Assembly: GCA_009193035.1 (NCBI GenBank)
Contig: SWDT01000005.1
Location: 62,001 to 126,000, forward strand
Direction: 5' to 3'
Origin: Halicephalobus mephisto
Lineage: Eukaryota; Nematoda; Chromadorea; Rhabditida; Panagrolaimidae
DNA: 64,000 bases
The position numbers were made by a program, and so were the translations under genes. The stretch's first letter is position 1. The number at the start of each line of letters is the position of its first letter. Below, one piece after another: positions 1-9,417 of the stretch. Below the pieces are notes generated by a model. That model searched no databases. It saw nothing but the letters and a program-made list of their open reading frames with translations, and had not been told where the DNA came from.

Positions 1-317
1 CACAATTATATCTAACTAAGCGCAATCAACACATAAAAACCCTGACACGTCCACCGTACATTGGATTATAACCGAGCATAGTTAAAGACAGGATTGTCAT
101 CCAACAACAGTTGATCCTAATTGAGCACAATCAACATTCCCGGACTATTTTTCCCTGCATTTAAAAGGATAAAAGCACATTGATTGCATTCAATTAAGAT
201 CAGTTTTACTCGATCAGAATCCAGCCCGTGACGACGTTACCCAAGGACTTTTATGCAATGCTCACGCTCAGATAGACGTGGTTGCAAAGAACCTGCAAAT
301 CATAACCTGTCTGAAGG
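1..317. repeat. Diverged relative of the foldback element at 26.2-26.6 kb; lem-2 3' flank
   Basis: No gene seen. The stretch at about 70-160 shares the order of short words (AACxGAG, ACAGGATTG, AATCAAC) with the left arm of the foldback element at 26199-26561, and short inverted words near 185-215 suggest a palindromic origin. It is probably an old, decayed copy. The last part should include the 3' UTR of the lem-2-like gene on the minus strand. Confidence 0.4.
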
Positions 318-1527
318 TTATTCATAATCATCAGTAAAAGGAGCAGACCATACAAAAAATTCGGCAATATCGGCGTCGTTGATTAGACGTTCTTCTGTTC
401 TAACTCGGGTATCTTGGTGTTTGATAAATGACTCGGCTTCATTCCAGAGATTCAGTTGAGCAGGGGTACGGCTGTATCCAGGCATCATTTTGTCTCGGAG
501 CTGCTTTATTGGCAAACCGTCATTCCCTGCCCTCCGGATAAAACGGAGCATCTCAACGATAAGTTCCTTCAACTCCTTCTGATATTTCTCTGATCTTGCT
601 TGATGACTCTTATAGGCATAATAGAGGAGATACCCAATAAGAGCAACTGAAATAAACTACTTAGATAATAAAATTTATGAAAAACTTACTTGTAAGAGCT
701 ACAACAATGGGAATGACGGCGTACTTGTAGCCTAAGGCAAAGAGCAAAATGAAAAAGTTACTGACATCGTTGACTCCTTCCTTGATACGGTGGAAATAGG
801 CGTAGTAGAATATGATGGCGGCCATGACAACTAAGAACCCGATAGCTATCACGTTCGCCGACTGAGGGGGTTTTATCAGCTTCTTGGACTTCAGCTCACG
901 TAACTCCTCTGGAGTCGTGAAATTCCTAGTAGCAGCGGAATATCGAGAGTTGATTGGAGTCTGATCGTAAGATCTCGTTCCTGGTCGTCGCGAAGTGTAC
1001 TTCCCATCGTCATCGTCGTCAAGAAAAGCCTTCAAATCCGGAGTGTATTTCTTAATTATCTCTTCTGCATGTGCTCTTCGTTCTGGTGTCTTCTTCGTGA
1101 AGGAATCACTGGCGTAAGTCCTGGGTTTCTCGGGGACTGGAACCACTCTGGAACGACGGGAACTCGACGAAGTGACGGAACTCTCGGAAGGACGTCCTCT
1201 GCTGATTGAATATCCGGAGAAATCATCAAATGAATCATCGTTGAAGATATTAGAATTGTTAGAACTTTCAAATATTTTACGCGGACTCATGCGACGCGGA
1301 GAAACCGACCGTGGAACCACCGACGGACGAGGAGACGAACTTGGGCTCTTCTTCGGGGACGGAGCTCGTGTTGGAGTCTTGTTTCTTGGAGATTTCTTCC
1401 CAGACAGGTTACCGGAGAGCATCTTGATGTACAATGCTCGGTTGGTGCCATTGACGGGCCCGATGTTCTTCCCCATGGCGATCACTCTCTGGCGAATCTC
1501 GTTATCTGACATAGAGTCGAAATCCAT
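318..1527 (-). CDS. lem-2: LEM-2-like inner nuclear membrane protein (LEM domain plus MSC domain)
   Basis: Two exons, 1527-690 and 646-318, joined across a 43-nt intron (GTAAGT donor, TTTCAG acceptor) to give 388 residues. Residues 1-41 form a LEM domain, which in this family binds the chromatin protein BAF. Residues 42-220 are a Ser/Arg/Pro-rich nucleoplasmic linker. A membrane segment lies at about 224-245 and a second at about 268-291. The rest, across the intron, reads as the Man1-Src1 C-terminal winged-helix domain. Two membrane spans plus a C-terminal domain indicate LEMD2/MAN1 type rather than emerin, which has one span and no MSC domain. As I recall, C. elegans LEM-2 is longer (about 500 residues), mostly in the linker. 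The start is the only ATG before the LEM motif and lies 23 nt downstream of a TTTCTAG acceptor. Role (family knowledge): tethering chromatin at the nuclear envelope and envelope reassembly with ESCRT-III; an ESCRT-III gene also lies in this window at 19.8 kb. Confidence 0.88.
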
Positions 1528-1549
1528 TGTGACTCAATCGACAAGTATC

Positions 1550-1551
1550 CT
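1550..1551 (-). promoter_or_regulatory. Candidate trans-splice acceptor of lem-2
   Basis: On the minus strand TTGTTTCTAG ends here, 23 nt before the lem-2 ATG, with no paired donor apparent upstream. This is the usual layout of a spliced-leader acceptor in nematodes. The function is inferred. Confidence 0.4.
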
Positions 1552-2336
1552 AGAAACAATTACCAAATAAAAAGGAAATCACGCATGACGACACGTAAAA
1601 GAAGTCTTTCGAAAGACGGAATTCGGATTTTGAAATGGTATTTCGAAATAAAAAAACAAGTTTCATATATAAAATTTCTTACGAACACGGTTATCAAGTG
1701 GTGGTTATGGTAGTGGTTGATATATGAGTGTCATTATAGGCGAAAATAACGAACAAGATAAGAAAAAAACTTGGAAAAACTGAATTTAAAATTGCAAAAT
1801 GGAGCGAGGTCGGGTTTCCTTTCGCTTCGGGACCTTTTGAGAAGCAACAAATCGCGCGGGAACGCCGCACGGTCGTCTTCGGGATTTCCGAAATCCTTTC
1901 AAAAGTAATTTCAATAAAATTATTTCTTGCTTAGAATACTTACAGAACTCAATAAAATATTTCATTAATCTCGTATTCGAGTTTGATGTCGAAATAAAAT
2001 GGAATTTTAGAATTTTGGATTTGATATATCAATTTTCGAGGATCTTTTTAAAATTGAAATTTCATGGAATTCCTGTCGATAAAGAATGAAAAAAGTGATA
2101 TTTATAGTGACTTGAGGAACTCGCGGAATTTCGAAATCAGTGTTACGAAATCGTCCCGACACGAACGTGCAGGACTTGATAGTGACTGAAGTAACACGTG
2201 ACGATTTTGGTTCTGTGAGGGTTGTTCCGCAATTTTACATTATTTCGTCATCAATATTATATTAAAAAAATCAAACTTTTTTATGAAATTGTCCCGACAC
2301 GAAATATCAGAACTTGATGGTTGTACGACGATTGCT
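1552..2336. other. Intergenic, AT-rich, with dispersed repeat fragments
   Basis: No open frame of note. It probably holds the lem-2 promoter. A GC-richer patch lies at about 1800-1900. Two copies of the CCCGACACGA motif (about 2155 and 2291), which recurs throughout the window, sit at the right end. Position 2281 onward belongs to the repeat into which the LINE inserted. Confidence 0.5.
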
Positions 2337-2347
2337 TTCCCTATTTC
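2337..2347. repeat. Target-site duplication of the LINE, left copy
   Basis: The 11-base word TTCCCTATTTC here recurs exactly at 3793-3803 on the other side of the LINE. An identical 11-mer directly abutting both ends of a 5'-truncated reverse-transcriptase element is the expected target-site duplication. Confidence 0.8.
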
Positions 2348-3792
2348 ATTGTTGTTGTTTATTGCCTCTTCCAACAGTTATGTATTTGGTACAAAATCGG
2401 GGAATAACGTCTTTATGGTTGTGATTGGGTCCGTCCAAAGATGGTAAGGTTGAATGGTTCGGTTCTTTGCTGGGCATTTCAGGAAATGTTGAACGGCCTG
2501 TTTCCTGGCATAACAGTCTGGGCATGTAGCTGGGTGCTGAAGATTGATTGTGTTTCGATAGTCTGCCAATTTGGTGCAAAATTCTGAGCGTAGTTGGGCC
2601 AGTGTTGTTCTCGCACCCCGTGGGAGTTGATCTCTTTCTTGGGAAATTTCCGGCGGTCGATGCTTTAGAATTGGGTTATCTCCGAGGGAATGAATTGTTT
2701 GCTAGACTTCGTTTGTGTTAATCTCCTGTTGTAATTGTTTGATTGTGGCATCTTCACTAAGTAGATTTTTGGCATTTTTGATCCTCTTGTTGCTGTAGTC
2801 GAGGATACTCTTCATTAACCTAGGTGGTTGTGGTTTGTTGATGAGCCTGTGGCAGAGATGAGAGGGTTCGGAGCATCCTTCCAAGAATTAATCTGATAAA
2901 AACTGACAATGTTGTTTCACTGGGATAACCTTCATTTCTTGGTGTAAATGTGTTACTGGCGATATTCTGTGACAGCCTGTAATTGTTCTGAGAGCTAAGT
3001 TTTGAACAGATTGCAGTTTGTTAAAGCCAGTGTCCTTCAGTATAGTTGACCAGCTAGGACATGCATAGTTAATCACTAAGCGTTCCATTGCTTTGTAAGT
3101 GAGGAGAACTGTTTCCTTCTGTTGTTCCCAGGAAGCGCCAGCGATGGCGCTTAGGACGTTGTTTCTATGTCCCATCTTTGTTGAAATAATTCTAACGTAT
3201 TCTACGAAAGTGAACATTGTATCAAATGTGATTCCCAAAATCTTTGGTTTGTTGCAAAGTGGTAGTGAGATGTCGTTGACCTTTACATCAGGATGGATTT
3301 TGAACTCCTTCGTGTCTGGTGTAAATAGGGGGACCGTTGACTTATTAGGTGAGATTATAAGATCCCTTTTTTCCAAGAAGTTGCCGACTTCATATAGGTA
3401 AATGTTGAGCAAATTCTCTGCGACTTGAATTTTTGCCTGTGAGGCCATAATAGTAATGTCGTCTGCATTAGTGATCAGTTTGATTCCAGGTGGTGGCTTT
3501 GGAAACTTCCTTAGATATGCGTTAAACAGAGCCGGGGAATGACTGAGCCTTGTGGAACACCTTTGCGAATGTTCTTGCATTTTGATGAAGTATCTCTGAA
3601 AATGGTCTTTCCTTCTCTTCCTTTTAAATAGCATGATATCCATCTTGTAAGGAATGCTGGCGCTTCTTCGTCTATGTCTTCTAGCAGAGAATAGTGGTTA
3701 ACACAATTGAAAGCCTTTGTTAGATCCAATACTACGGCCACAGTTCTCGAAGCCGGTCGCTTTTGGTTGAATCCTTCTGCTATGTGAGGTGC
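2348..3792 (-). mobile_element. 5'-truncated non-LTR retrotransposon (CR1/Jockey-type LINE)
   Basis: A minus-strand LINE of about 1.45 kb flanked by a perfect 11-bp target-site duplication. It starts inside the reverse-transcriptase domain (5' truncation) and ends about 30 bp after the ORF stop with a short AAC-repeat tail, as in CR1/RTE-like elements. The body encodes the second half of the RT, a thumb/connection region and a C-terminal zinc knuckle. The target was itself a repeat: the sequence right of 3793 resembles 7600-7740 (same CTATTTCGTAA start), so the LINE is nested. Clade assignment is by motif style only. Confidence 0.85.
2378..3790 (-). pseudogene. Broken reverse transcriptase ORF of the LINE
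   Basis: Three open pieces make one RT-like protein. The frame covering 3741-3511 holds the motif LDLTKAFNCVNH and the GVPQGSV motif. After a one-base frameshift near 3535 the frame continues (3643-2888) with the catalytic motif as NADD at about 3454-3471, where family members usually have Y/FADD, then the thumb region. A second frame change lies near 2885 and an in-frame TAG at 2702. The tail (to 2378) has a Cys-x2-Cys-x8-His-x3-Cys knuckle typical of the C-terminus of Jockey/CR1 elements. With two frame breaks, one stop, no 5' half and an altered catalytic motif, this copy should be inactive. Confidence 0.85.
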
Positions 3793-4255
3793 TTCCCTAT
3801 TTCGTAATATGTATTTATTTCGTTTTCATATTAATTTTTTAATAATTAAATTAAGTCAATGTCTTAGTTAAATAACAAAAGTTTATTTAAAAAGAATCTC
3901 AAAATCAACGTTGTCTCGATGGATTTTTGGAGTAATTTTATTTTTCAAAAATCCCAAAAATAACTTCACAAAATTTTGTAATTTTAACATGTCTGAAAAT
4001 AAATTTCAAATCTTGTTAAAATAAAAAATAATTTCCATCAAATCATAAAAATTGAAGAAAAAGAAAAAATTAAATACTATCGAAAACAATTTTTTGCAAA
4101 AAGTAAAATTAATTACTGTAGAAATAGGTTATGTAGTTTTTTGTCGTTGAAAATAGGCTTATTTTTTGAAGTTTTTCTTCAGAAACTACTTTTTCCGTCT
4201 TCAATTGTTCCTTTCAGTTCTGGAGCTAGAAACCTTAGGATGGGAAATCCCGACA
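3793..4255. repeat. Right TSD copy and host repeat carrying the LINE; srsx 3' flank
   Basis: TTCCCTATTTC at 3793-3803 is the right target-site copy. The next ~160 bases align by eye with 7608-7740 (shared CTATTTCGTAA start, a run of TTAAATTAA-type words and the end word AACCAACG / AATCAACG). The rest is AT-rich with no ORF and includes the presumed 3' UTR of the receptor gene. Confidence 0.5.
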
Positions 4256-5248
4256 TTAGAGACCTTGGTGTCGAAGACCTGAGTAGTGGAATGTGACACG
4301 TGCTTCAGGGCAAGCTTTGAAGCACTTGTTGATGTCGCCGTGCTTGAACAAGTAGATGAACACGTTCAGAGCCGAGTTGATCATTGTCCCGAGTCCGATG
4401 TACACTGTGATGAAGCCTTTCATCTCTCTGCTCAGAGGATACAGCAGTCCGACCATCTGGATCACCATCGGGACTCCGAAGGTGACCACAGCTGTGATCA
4501 GGATGAAGGACACTGAGACGAACACTTTCCGCTGGATCAAATACTCCTTCTTCTCCTGACCCGAGAACTTTGACTTTATCCTCACTACCACCAGAATCAA
4601 AGCACTGGTGTAGAACACTGAAAGGTACCTGTAATTCGAACGACAAGGTGTCTCACCGAAGATGAGGGTTAGGAAGGACAGGCTGTAGATGACGTTGATG
4701 ATGGCAAAGTTCCGACTGGCAGCGGACCCTGCCGAGCAGATCGTTAGAGGCACATCGTTAGTCACTCCTACGGTCTTCACGACCATGCTGTTCAGAGGCA
4801 AGATGACAGCCAAGAAAGTGAGGAAGTAGATCCACTTCCGGGACTTACTTCTGGAGTACTGGAGAGGCCTAAATATGGCGTAGAAGCGGTCTACAGCAAT
4901 CCCCACGAGTACGACTTGGCCCCCAATAATCCCCAACCCCTGTACGTGGTTGAAGTAGAGGCACTCCAGTCTGTTGTAGACGGTGATGTTGTTGGAGTTG
5001 ATGTACAAAGTGTATGAGACTCGGATGAAGACCCCTATTCCTAAAACGAAGCTGTGTTAAGTTCGGAAAGACCAGCTACCTATAAGGAGGTCGCAGACGT
5101 TGAGCATCATCACCAGGATGTTACAGTGTGCTCTCCTCAAATGGGGGTTACTGTAGAACAGGTACAGGAGGAAGGAGTTGCCGACTATGGAGATGATCGA
5201 GACGACGCATCTGACGACATTCACGGCTTGGATCTTGTCGATGTCCAT
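4256..5248 (-). CDS. srsx-like seven-transmembrane chemoreceptor
   Basis: Three exons, 5248-5080, 5040-4657 and 4617-4256, give 304 residues, a normal size for nematode serpentine receptors. Both introns are 39 nt. The first (5041-5079) has an in-frame stop if retained. The second (4618-4656) is open and divisible by three, but removing it restores a continuous fifth membrane helix. Seven hydrophobic segments are visible. The third helix ends with VDRFYAIFRPLQY, the DRY-like motif characteristic of the srsx group, and helix 7 carries a NVFIY motif in the NPxxY position. Family role: candidate G-protein-coupled chemosensory receptor in sensory cilia; the ligand is unknown. No disabling change seen. 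The C-terminus could extend if a further splice exists beyond the TAA at 4256. Confidence 0.82.
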
Positions 5249-7730
5249 TCTGTCGTAAATTCAGACACCGAAAGTGAGAGAGAAATAACAACTTTTTAAC
5301 AAGTTGGTATTAGGTTCAATTTACCACACATCATGAAAATTGCATTTTATGGTTATTAGGTTACTGAACAAAGGCTGAATTATTGCGTTTTAGACTTGTA
5401 CACTTTGAAATAAAGTTTGGATAGTTAATATTATGATGAAAAATAATATATAGTGTAGTACTCAGTGAACTTTGAATTCTGAAAATCATAGATTGATTAG
5501 TTACACATAATTTTAGATCCTTATGTAAATAGGTCTATTAATTTTGGATAATGACGGATATTAGTTCTGATCGATCTAGATCTAGTAGTTTTGGATAACA
5601 ATAAATACATTAGATTTTGATAATTACAGATGGTAGTTGTCAATAAGAGATTTTTAAATTCTTGATAATATTGAATTTGGTAACCTATACGGGAATCGTA
5701 ACGTTAGTTCAAGTAACAAATTCAAATCATTATTACTGCGTGATTTTCGTTAGAATTGTTAACCTTAAAGAATATAACAATACTATGGTTGTTACGAACA
5801 TTTGGCATTGAATACGAATCATCGTAACATCTGACAAGTTATGATAAACATCACATAGAAGTTACAAGGCTTTATTGACGAAATATTACTCATTTGTTAC
5901 ATTTTGTATCGTACGAAAATTATGATTTTAACATAGTTACTTATAATCAAGTCGCAGATGTCTAAGTTAATCATCAAAGGTTACATTGAATTCTCCTAGT
6001 GGAGACTACGATAGAATGAATAAAAGAAGTAATTCTCGATTATGATTACTGTAATGATCACTTATCTAAAGGCATTCGCTGCTTAGACTCTATCGGGATA
6101 TAATTTCTAAAATCAGAAACAGTTTTCAATAAATTAATCTTTTTCTTTTTGTTACACCTTATAAAAACTGTACTTTTTGCGTTTCCAGAATGGGGTTGGA
6201 GATTTGTCGAATTTTAAATTGGTTTATTTTTAATTGCTAAGTCAAATAATTACATGTTAGAATAAAAGTGATCTGCATTATGACATACAGTAAGCTAAAG
6301 ATGTGGATAATTATAGATTCCGTAATATCAAACAATGTTCGGTCAATTAACATGGAACTATGTTAGGCATATTGACTCCTAATCATTTATGTGTCTAGTT
6401 TGGATAATAATTCATGTATTAGTACTTGATAATTATAGATATGTTAATTTGTAATAATATTAGATTTGTTAGAATTAGATAATGATAGATCTGTTAACTT
6501 CCTATTATTATAAATTTATTTACTTTTGATAACATAAAATATCTTGATTTTCAATGATGTTATGTCCATTAGACTTAGATAATGATAGATTTATTAACTT
6601 CCTATTATTATAGATCTATTTACTTTTGATAACATAAAATATCTTGATTTTCAATGATGTTATGTCCATTAAACTTAGATAATGATAGATCTGTCGGCTT
6701 TTGATAATCTTATTTCTGTTGATTCTAAGAATGCTAAATATGTTCGTTTTTGATAATGATAAATTTAGTGCTTTTTGAAGATACTACATTTGATACTCTT
6801 GGGTAATATTAGGTTTATTGAATTCGAACAACGTTAAATATCTTCATTTTCGATAACTTTAGATTTGTTCTTTTTTGATGACATGAGATATTTCAGATTC
6901 AGGTGATATGTGACTTATGAGCTTCGGATAATGCTGAATTTGTTTATTTTTAATAACTTTAAATTTGATACTTCCCTAAAATACTGAAGTTGCTGGATTC
7001 AGATAACGCCAGATATATTCGATTTTAACCATTTTAAATTCGTCAAAAAACTAGATCTTTTAGTTTTCAATAATGTTGGATATATTTAATCCGAACAACA
7101 ATAAATCCATCGGTTTCCGATAACGTTGGATATCTTCAGTTCCGATAACAATGGATCTTCTTTTTCTTCTTAACTCCAGATTTTTCGCTATTCGCCCTCA
7201 GGCAAAATTATTCTTCTCTCTATTCATTTTCCAAAAAGTGATGTCATAGATCAACCAGGATCTCGAGAAATTGAGGATGACAAAGAAGATTAATTTTATT
7301 TTATCATAGATTGGTCGTTGACAAAGATAAATAAAAATTAAAAATTTCATCAATTTCGAAATTTTTTCAATGATCCAGAATCCTGGTGGAATTTTCAACT
7401 TCCAATATCCGTTGATGAAGAATCGAGAAATCCAGACTGCGATCCGGATTTATAAAACCCGATTACTGTAAAAAATTTACAACGAAATTGTTCCAATATG
7501 GATTTCGAAAAATTTAATTTTAAACATTAATTAAGAATTTTGAAAAATTACAGTATACACAAGTTAGAACTTGTTAAACTTGTTTTTCCGGTCGTATAAC
7601 AGTTGCTTCCCCTATTTCGTAAAATTTATGTAATTTCTTTCGTTTTTTGGTAGTTAAATTAACTTCAGGTTTCAATTAAGTAAGAAAAAAACTAATTTGA
7701 AAAGAATTCCGAAACCAACGCGAATCAAAG
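5249..7730. repeat. Long intergenic array of degenerate GATAAT/TTAGAT repeats
   Basis: No convincing gene. From about 5400 to 7150 the sequence is built from degenerate words such as TTTTGATAATG and TTAGATTTGTT, spaced about 20-30 bp. A clear ~100-bp direct duplication lies at about 6477-6677 (two adjacent copies, few differences). From about 7500 to 7730 a repeat related to 3793-3960 is present, here without the LINE. A 66-residue hydrophobic frame at 7398-7198 (-) has no recognisable domain and I do not call it. The 5' promoter of the srsx gene should be near 5250-5400. Confidence 0.55.
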
Positions 7731-7732
7731 TG

Positions 7733-8545
7733 GAGTAACTATCGGTGAAAAGGTAATTGTTACTAAGGAGTAACTGCCGATGGAGAGTAAATATCTCTAG
7801 GGAGTAAATATTACTAAGAAGTAAATATCTTTAGGAAGTTAATTCCATTAAGGAGTAACTGTTGATGGAGAGTAATTGTCACTAGGGAGTAAATATTGCT
7901 AGGGAGTAAATATCTCTAGGAAGTATATTTCACTAAGGAGTAAATATTGCTAAGGAGTAAATACCACTAAAAAGTAACTTTGACTAAAAAGTAACTGTCG
8001 ATAGGAAGTAAATATCTCTAGGAAGTAGATTTCACTAAGGAGTAAATATCTCTAGGAAGTTAATTGCAATAAGGAGTAACTGTTACTAAGAAGTAAATAT
8101 CACTAAAAAGTAACTGTCGATAGGAAGTAAATATCTCTAGGAAGTATATTTCACTAAGGAGTAAATATTGCTAAGGAGTAAATACCACTAAGAAGTAACT
8201 TTGACTAAAAAGTAACTGTCGATAGGAAGTAAATACCGATGGGGGGTAGATTTCACTAAGGAGTAACTGTCAATGGAGAGTAATTGTCACTAGGGAGTAA
8301 ATATTACTAAGGAGTAAATATCTCTAGGAAGTTAATTGCATTAAAAAGTAACTGTTGATGGAGAGTAATTGTCACTAGGGAGTAAATATTGCTAGGGAGT
8401 AAATATCTCTAGGAAGTATATTTCACTAAGGAGTAAATATCTCTAGGAAGTTAATTGCAATAAGGAGTAACTGTTACTAAGAAATAAATATCACCAAGCA
8501 GCAACTGTTGCTAGGGGGTAATTGCCACTGGGGAGTAACTGTCAT
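7733..8545. repeat. Minisatellite, 17-bp unit, about 48 copies, with 221-bp higher-order period
   Basis: Direct reading shows consecutive 17-base units close to AGTAAATATCNCTAGGR with variants such as AGTAACTGTCGATRGGA. The unit length is almost invariant over ~810 bp. A block of 13 units (221 bp) is repeated nearly identically (for example AGTATATTTCAC at 7922 and again at 8143), so there is a higher-order repeat. There is no long ORF through it. Confidence 0.9.
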
Positions 8546-9410
8546 ACAATTGTTTATCTTTATCCGACCATAAACAGCGCTTTTTATCGGAAATTTTATC
8601 AGTTTTGCTTTTTTTGACGGATCAAAGTACGTAAGGACCGGGGAGAGTCAGATCAGTCCACCTCTCTCGTTTCCCGTGAAGGACCCAAAACTGAACGGAA
8701 AGCTTGGCCAATCAATCAGGGTTCGACCTTGAGTTTTTACTTGTTTTCGACTAAAATTCGTTCTCGAGTCCTTGGTGGTCAAATTTCTCATTTATTTTAT
8801 TTTTGTGCAAAAACATTAAAAATTTAAAAAAAGTATTTTTTTCTAAAAATAAGTAAAAAATTCTGGAATTTTTAAAAATTTAATAAATTTCTGAATTTTC
8901 TAGAATCCTAGTAGAAGCTTTTGGAGTCTTAGAATATCCCTAAAATCTCAGAAAATCCAGTAAACTTTAAAGCTATCTGGAATCGAAATTTTGGAGATTT
9001 CTAAAAATTCCGAAATGTCGTGTCGGGACCATTTCGTGGAAAGTTTTAATTTTAAGTTTCAAAATTAAACTATTTTAAAAATTAAGATTTTAGAAAGTTC
9101 TAGATAATCTTAAAATTTCGTGTCGAGACTATTTTATAATTTATTTATTTTTATAAAAAATATATTTAATTTTTTTTATAAAAAAAATATTGAAAATTTT
9201 TAAATAATATTTTTATAAAAATTTTCAAAGTTTTTAAATAATCCTAAGATTTCGTGTCGGGACCATTTTATATTTTTACTTTTTCAATATTAATTTAAAT
9301 TTTTATATTTTTAATTTTTTTTTAAATTTTTATATTTTTAATTTTTTTTAAATTTTTAAATTTAAATTTTTTTAATTTTTAAATTTAAATTTTTTTAATT
9401 TTTATATTTT
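8546..9410. other. DHCR24 upstream region with AT-rich dispersed repeats
   Basis: A unique stretch of ordinary base composition lies at about 8560-8770 and may hold promoter elements for the DHCR24-like gene. From 8790 on it is AT-rich with three copies of the CGTGTCGGGACC/CGTGTCGAGACT motif (about 9015, 9120, 9250), then low-complexity T-rich sequence. Confidence 0.4.
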
Positions 9411-9414
9411 CTTC

Positions 9415-9416
9415 AG
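9415..9416 (+). promoter_or_regulatory. Candidate trans-splice acceptor of the DHCR24-like gene
   Basis: TTTTCTTCAG lies one base before the ATG at 9418, preceded by a long T-rich tract and no plausible upstream coding exon. A spliced-leader acceptor is the simplest reading. An upstream noncoding exon is not excluded. Confidence 0.5.
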
Positions 9417-9417
9417 G

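Noticed and set aside
1172..1570. 132-codon plus-strand ORF over the lem-2 first exon
   Set aside because: It is the antisense shadow of the lem-2 coding exon; its translation has no domain and no splice context.
4629..4656. 28-nt GT-AG alternative inside the second srsx intron
   Set aside because: Too short, and removal shifts the frame; the 39-nt version ending at 4618 restores the helix.
7198..7398. 66-codon hydrophobic minus-strand ORF
   Set aside because: Hydrophobic because of T-rich DNA; no family motif, splice sites or neighbouring exons in phase.
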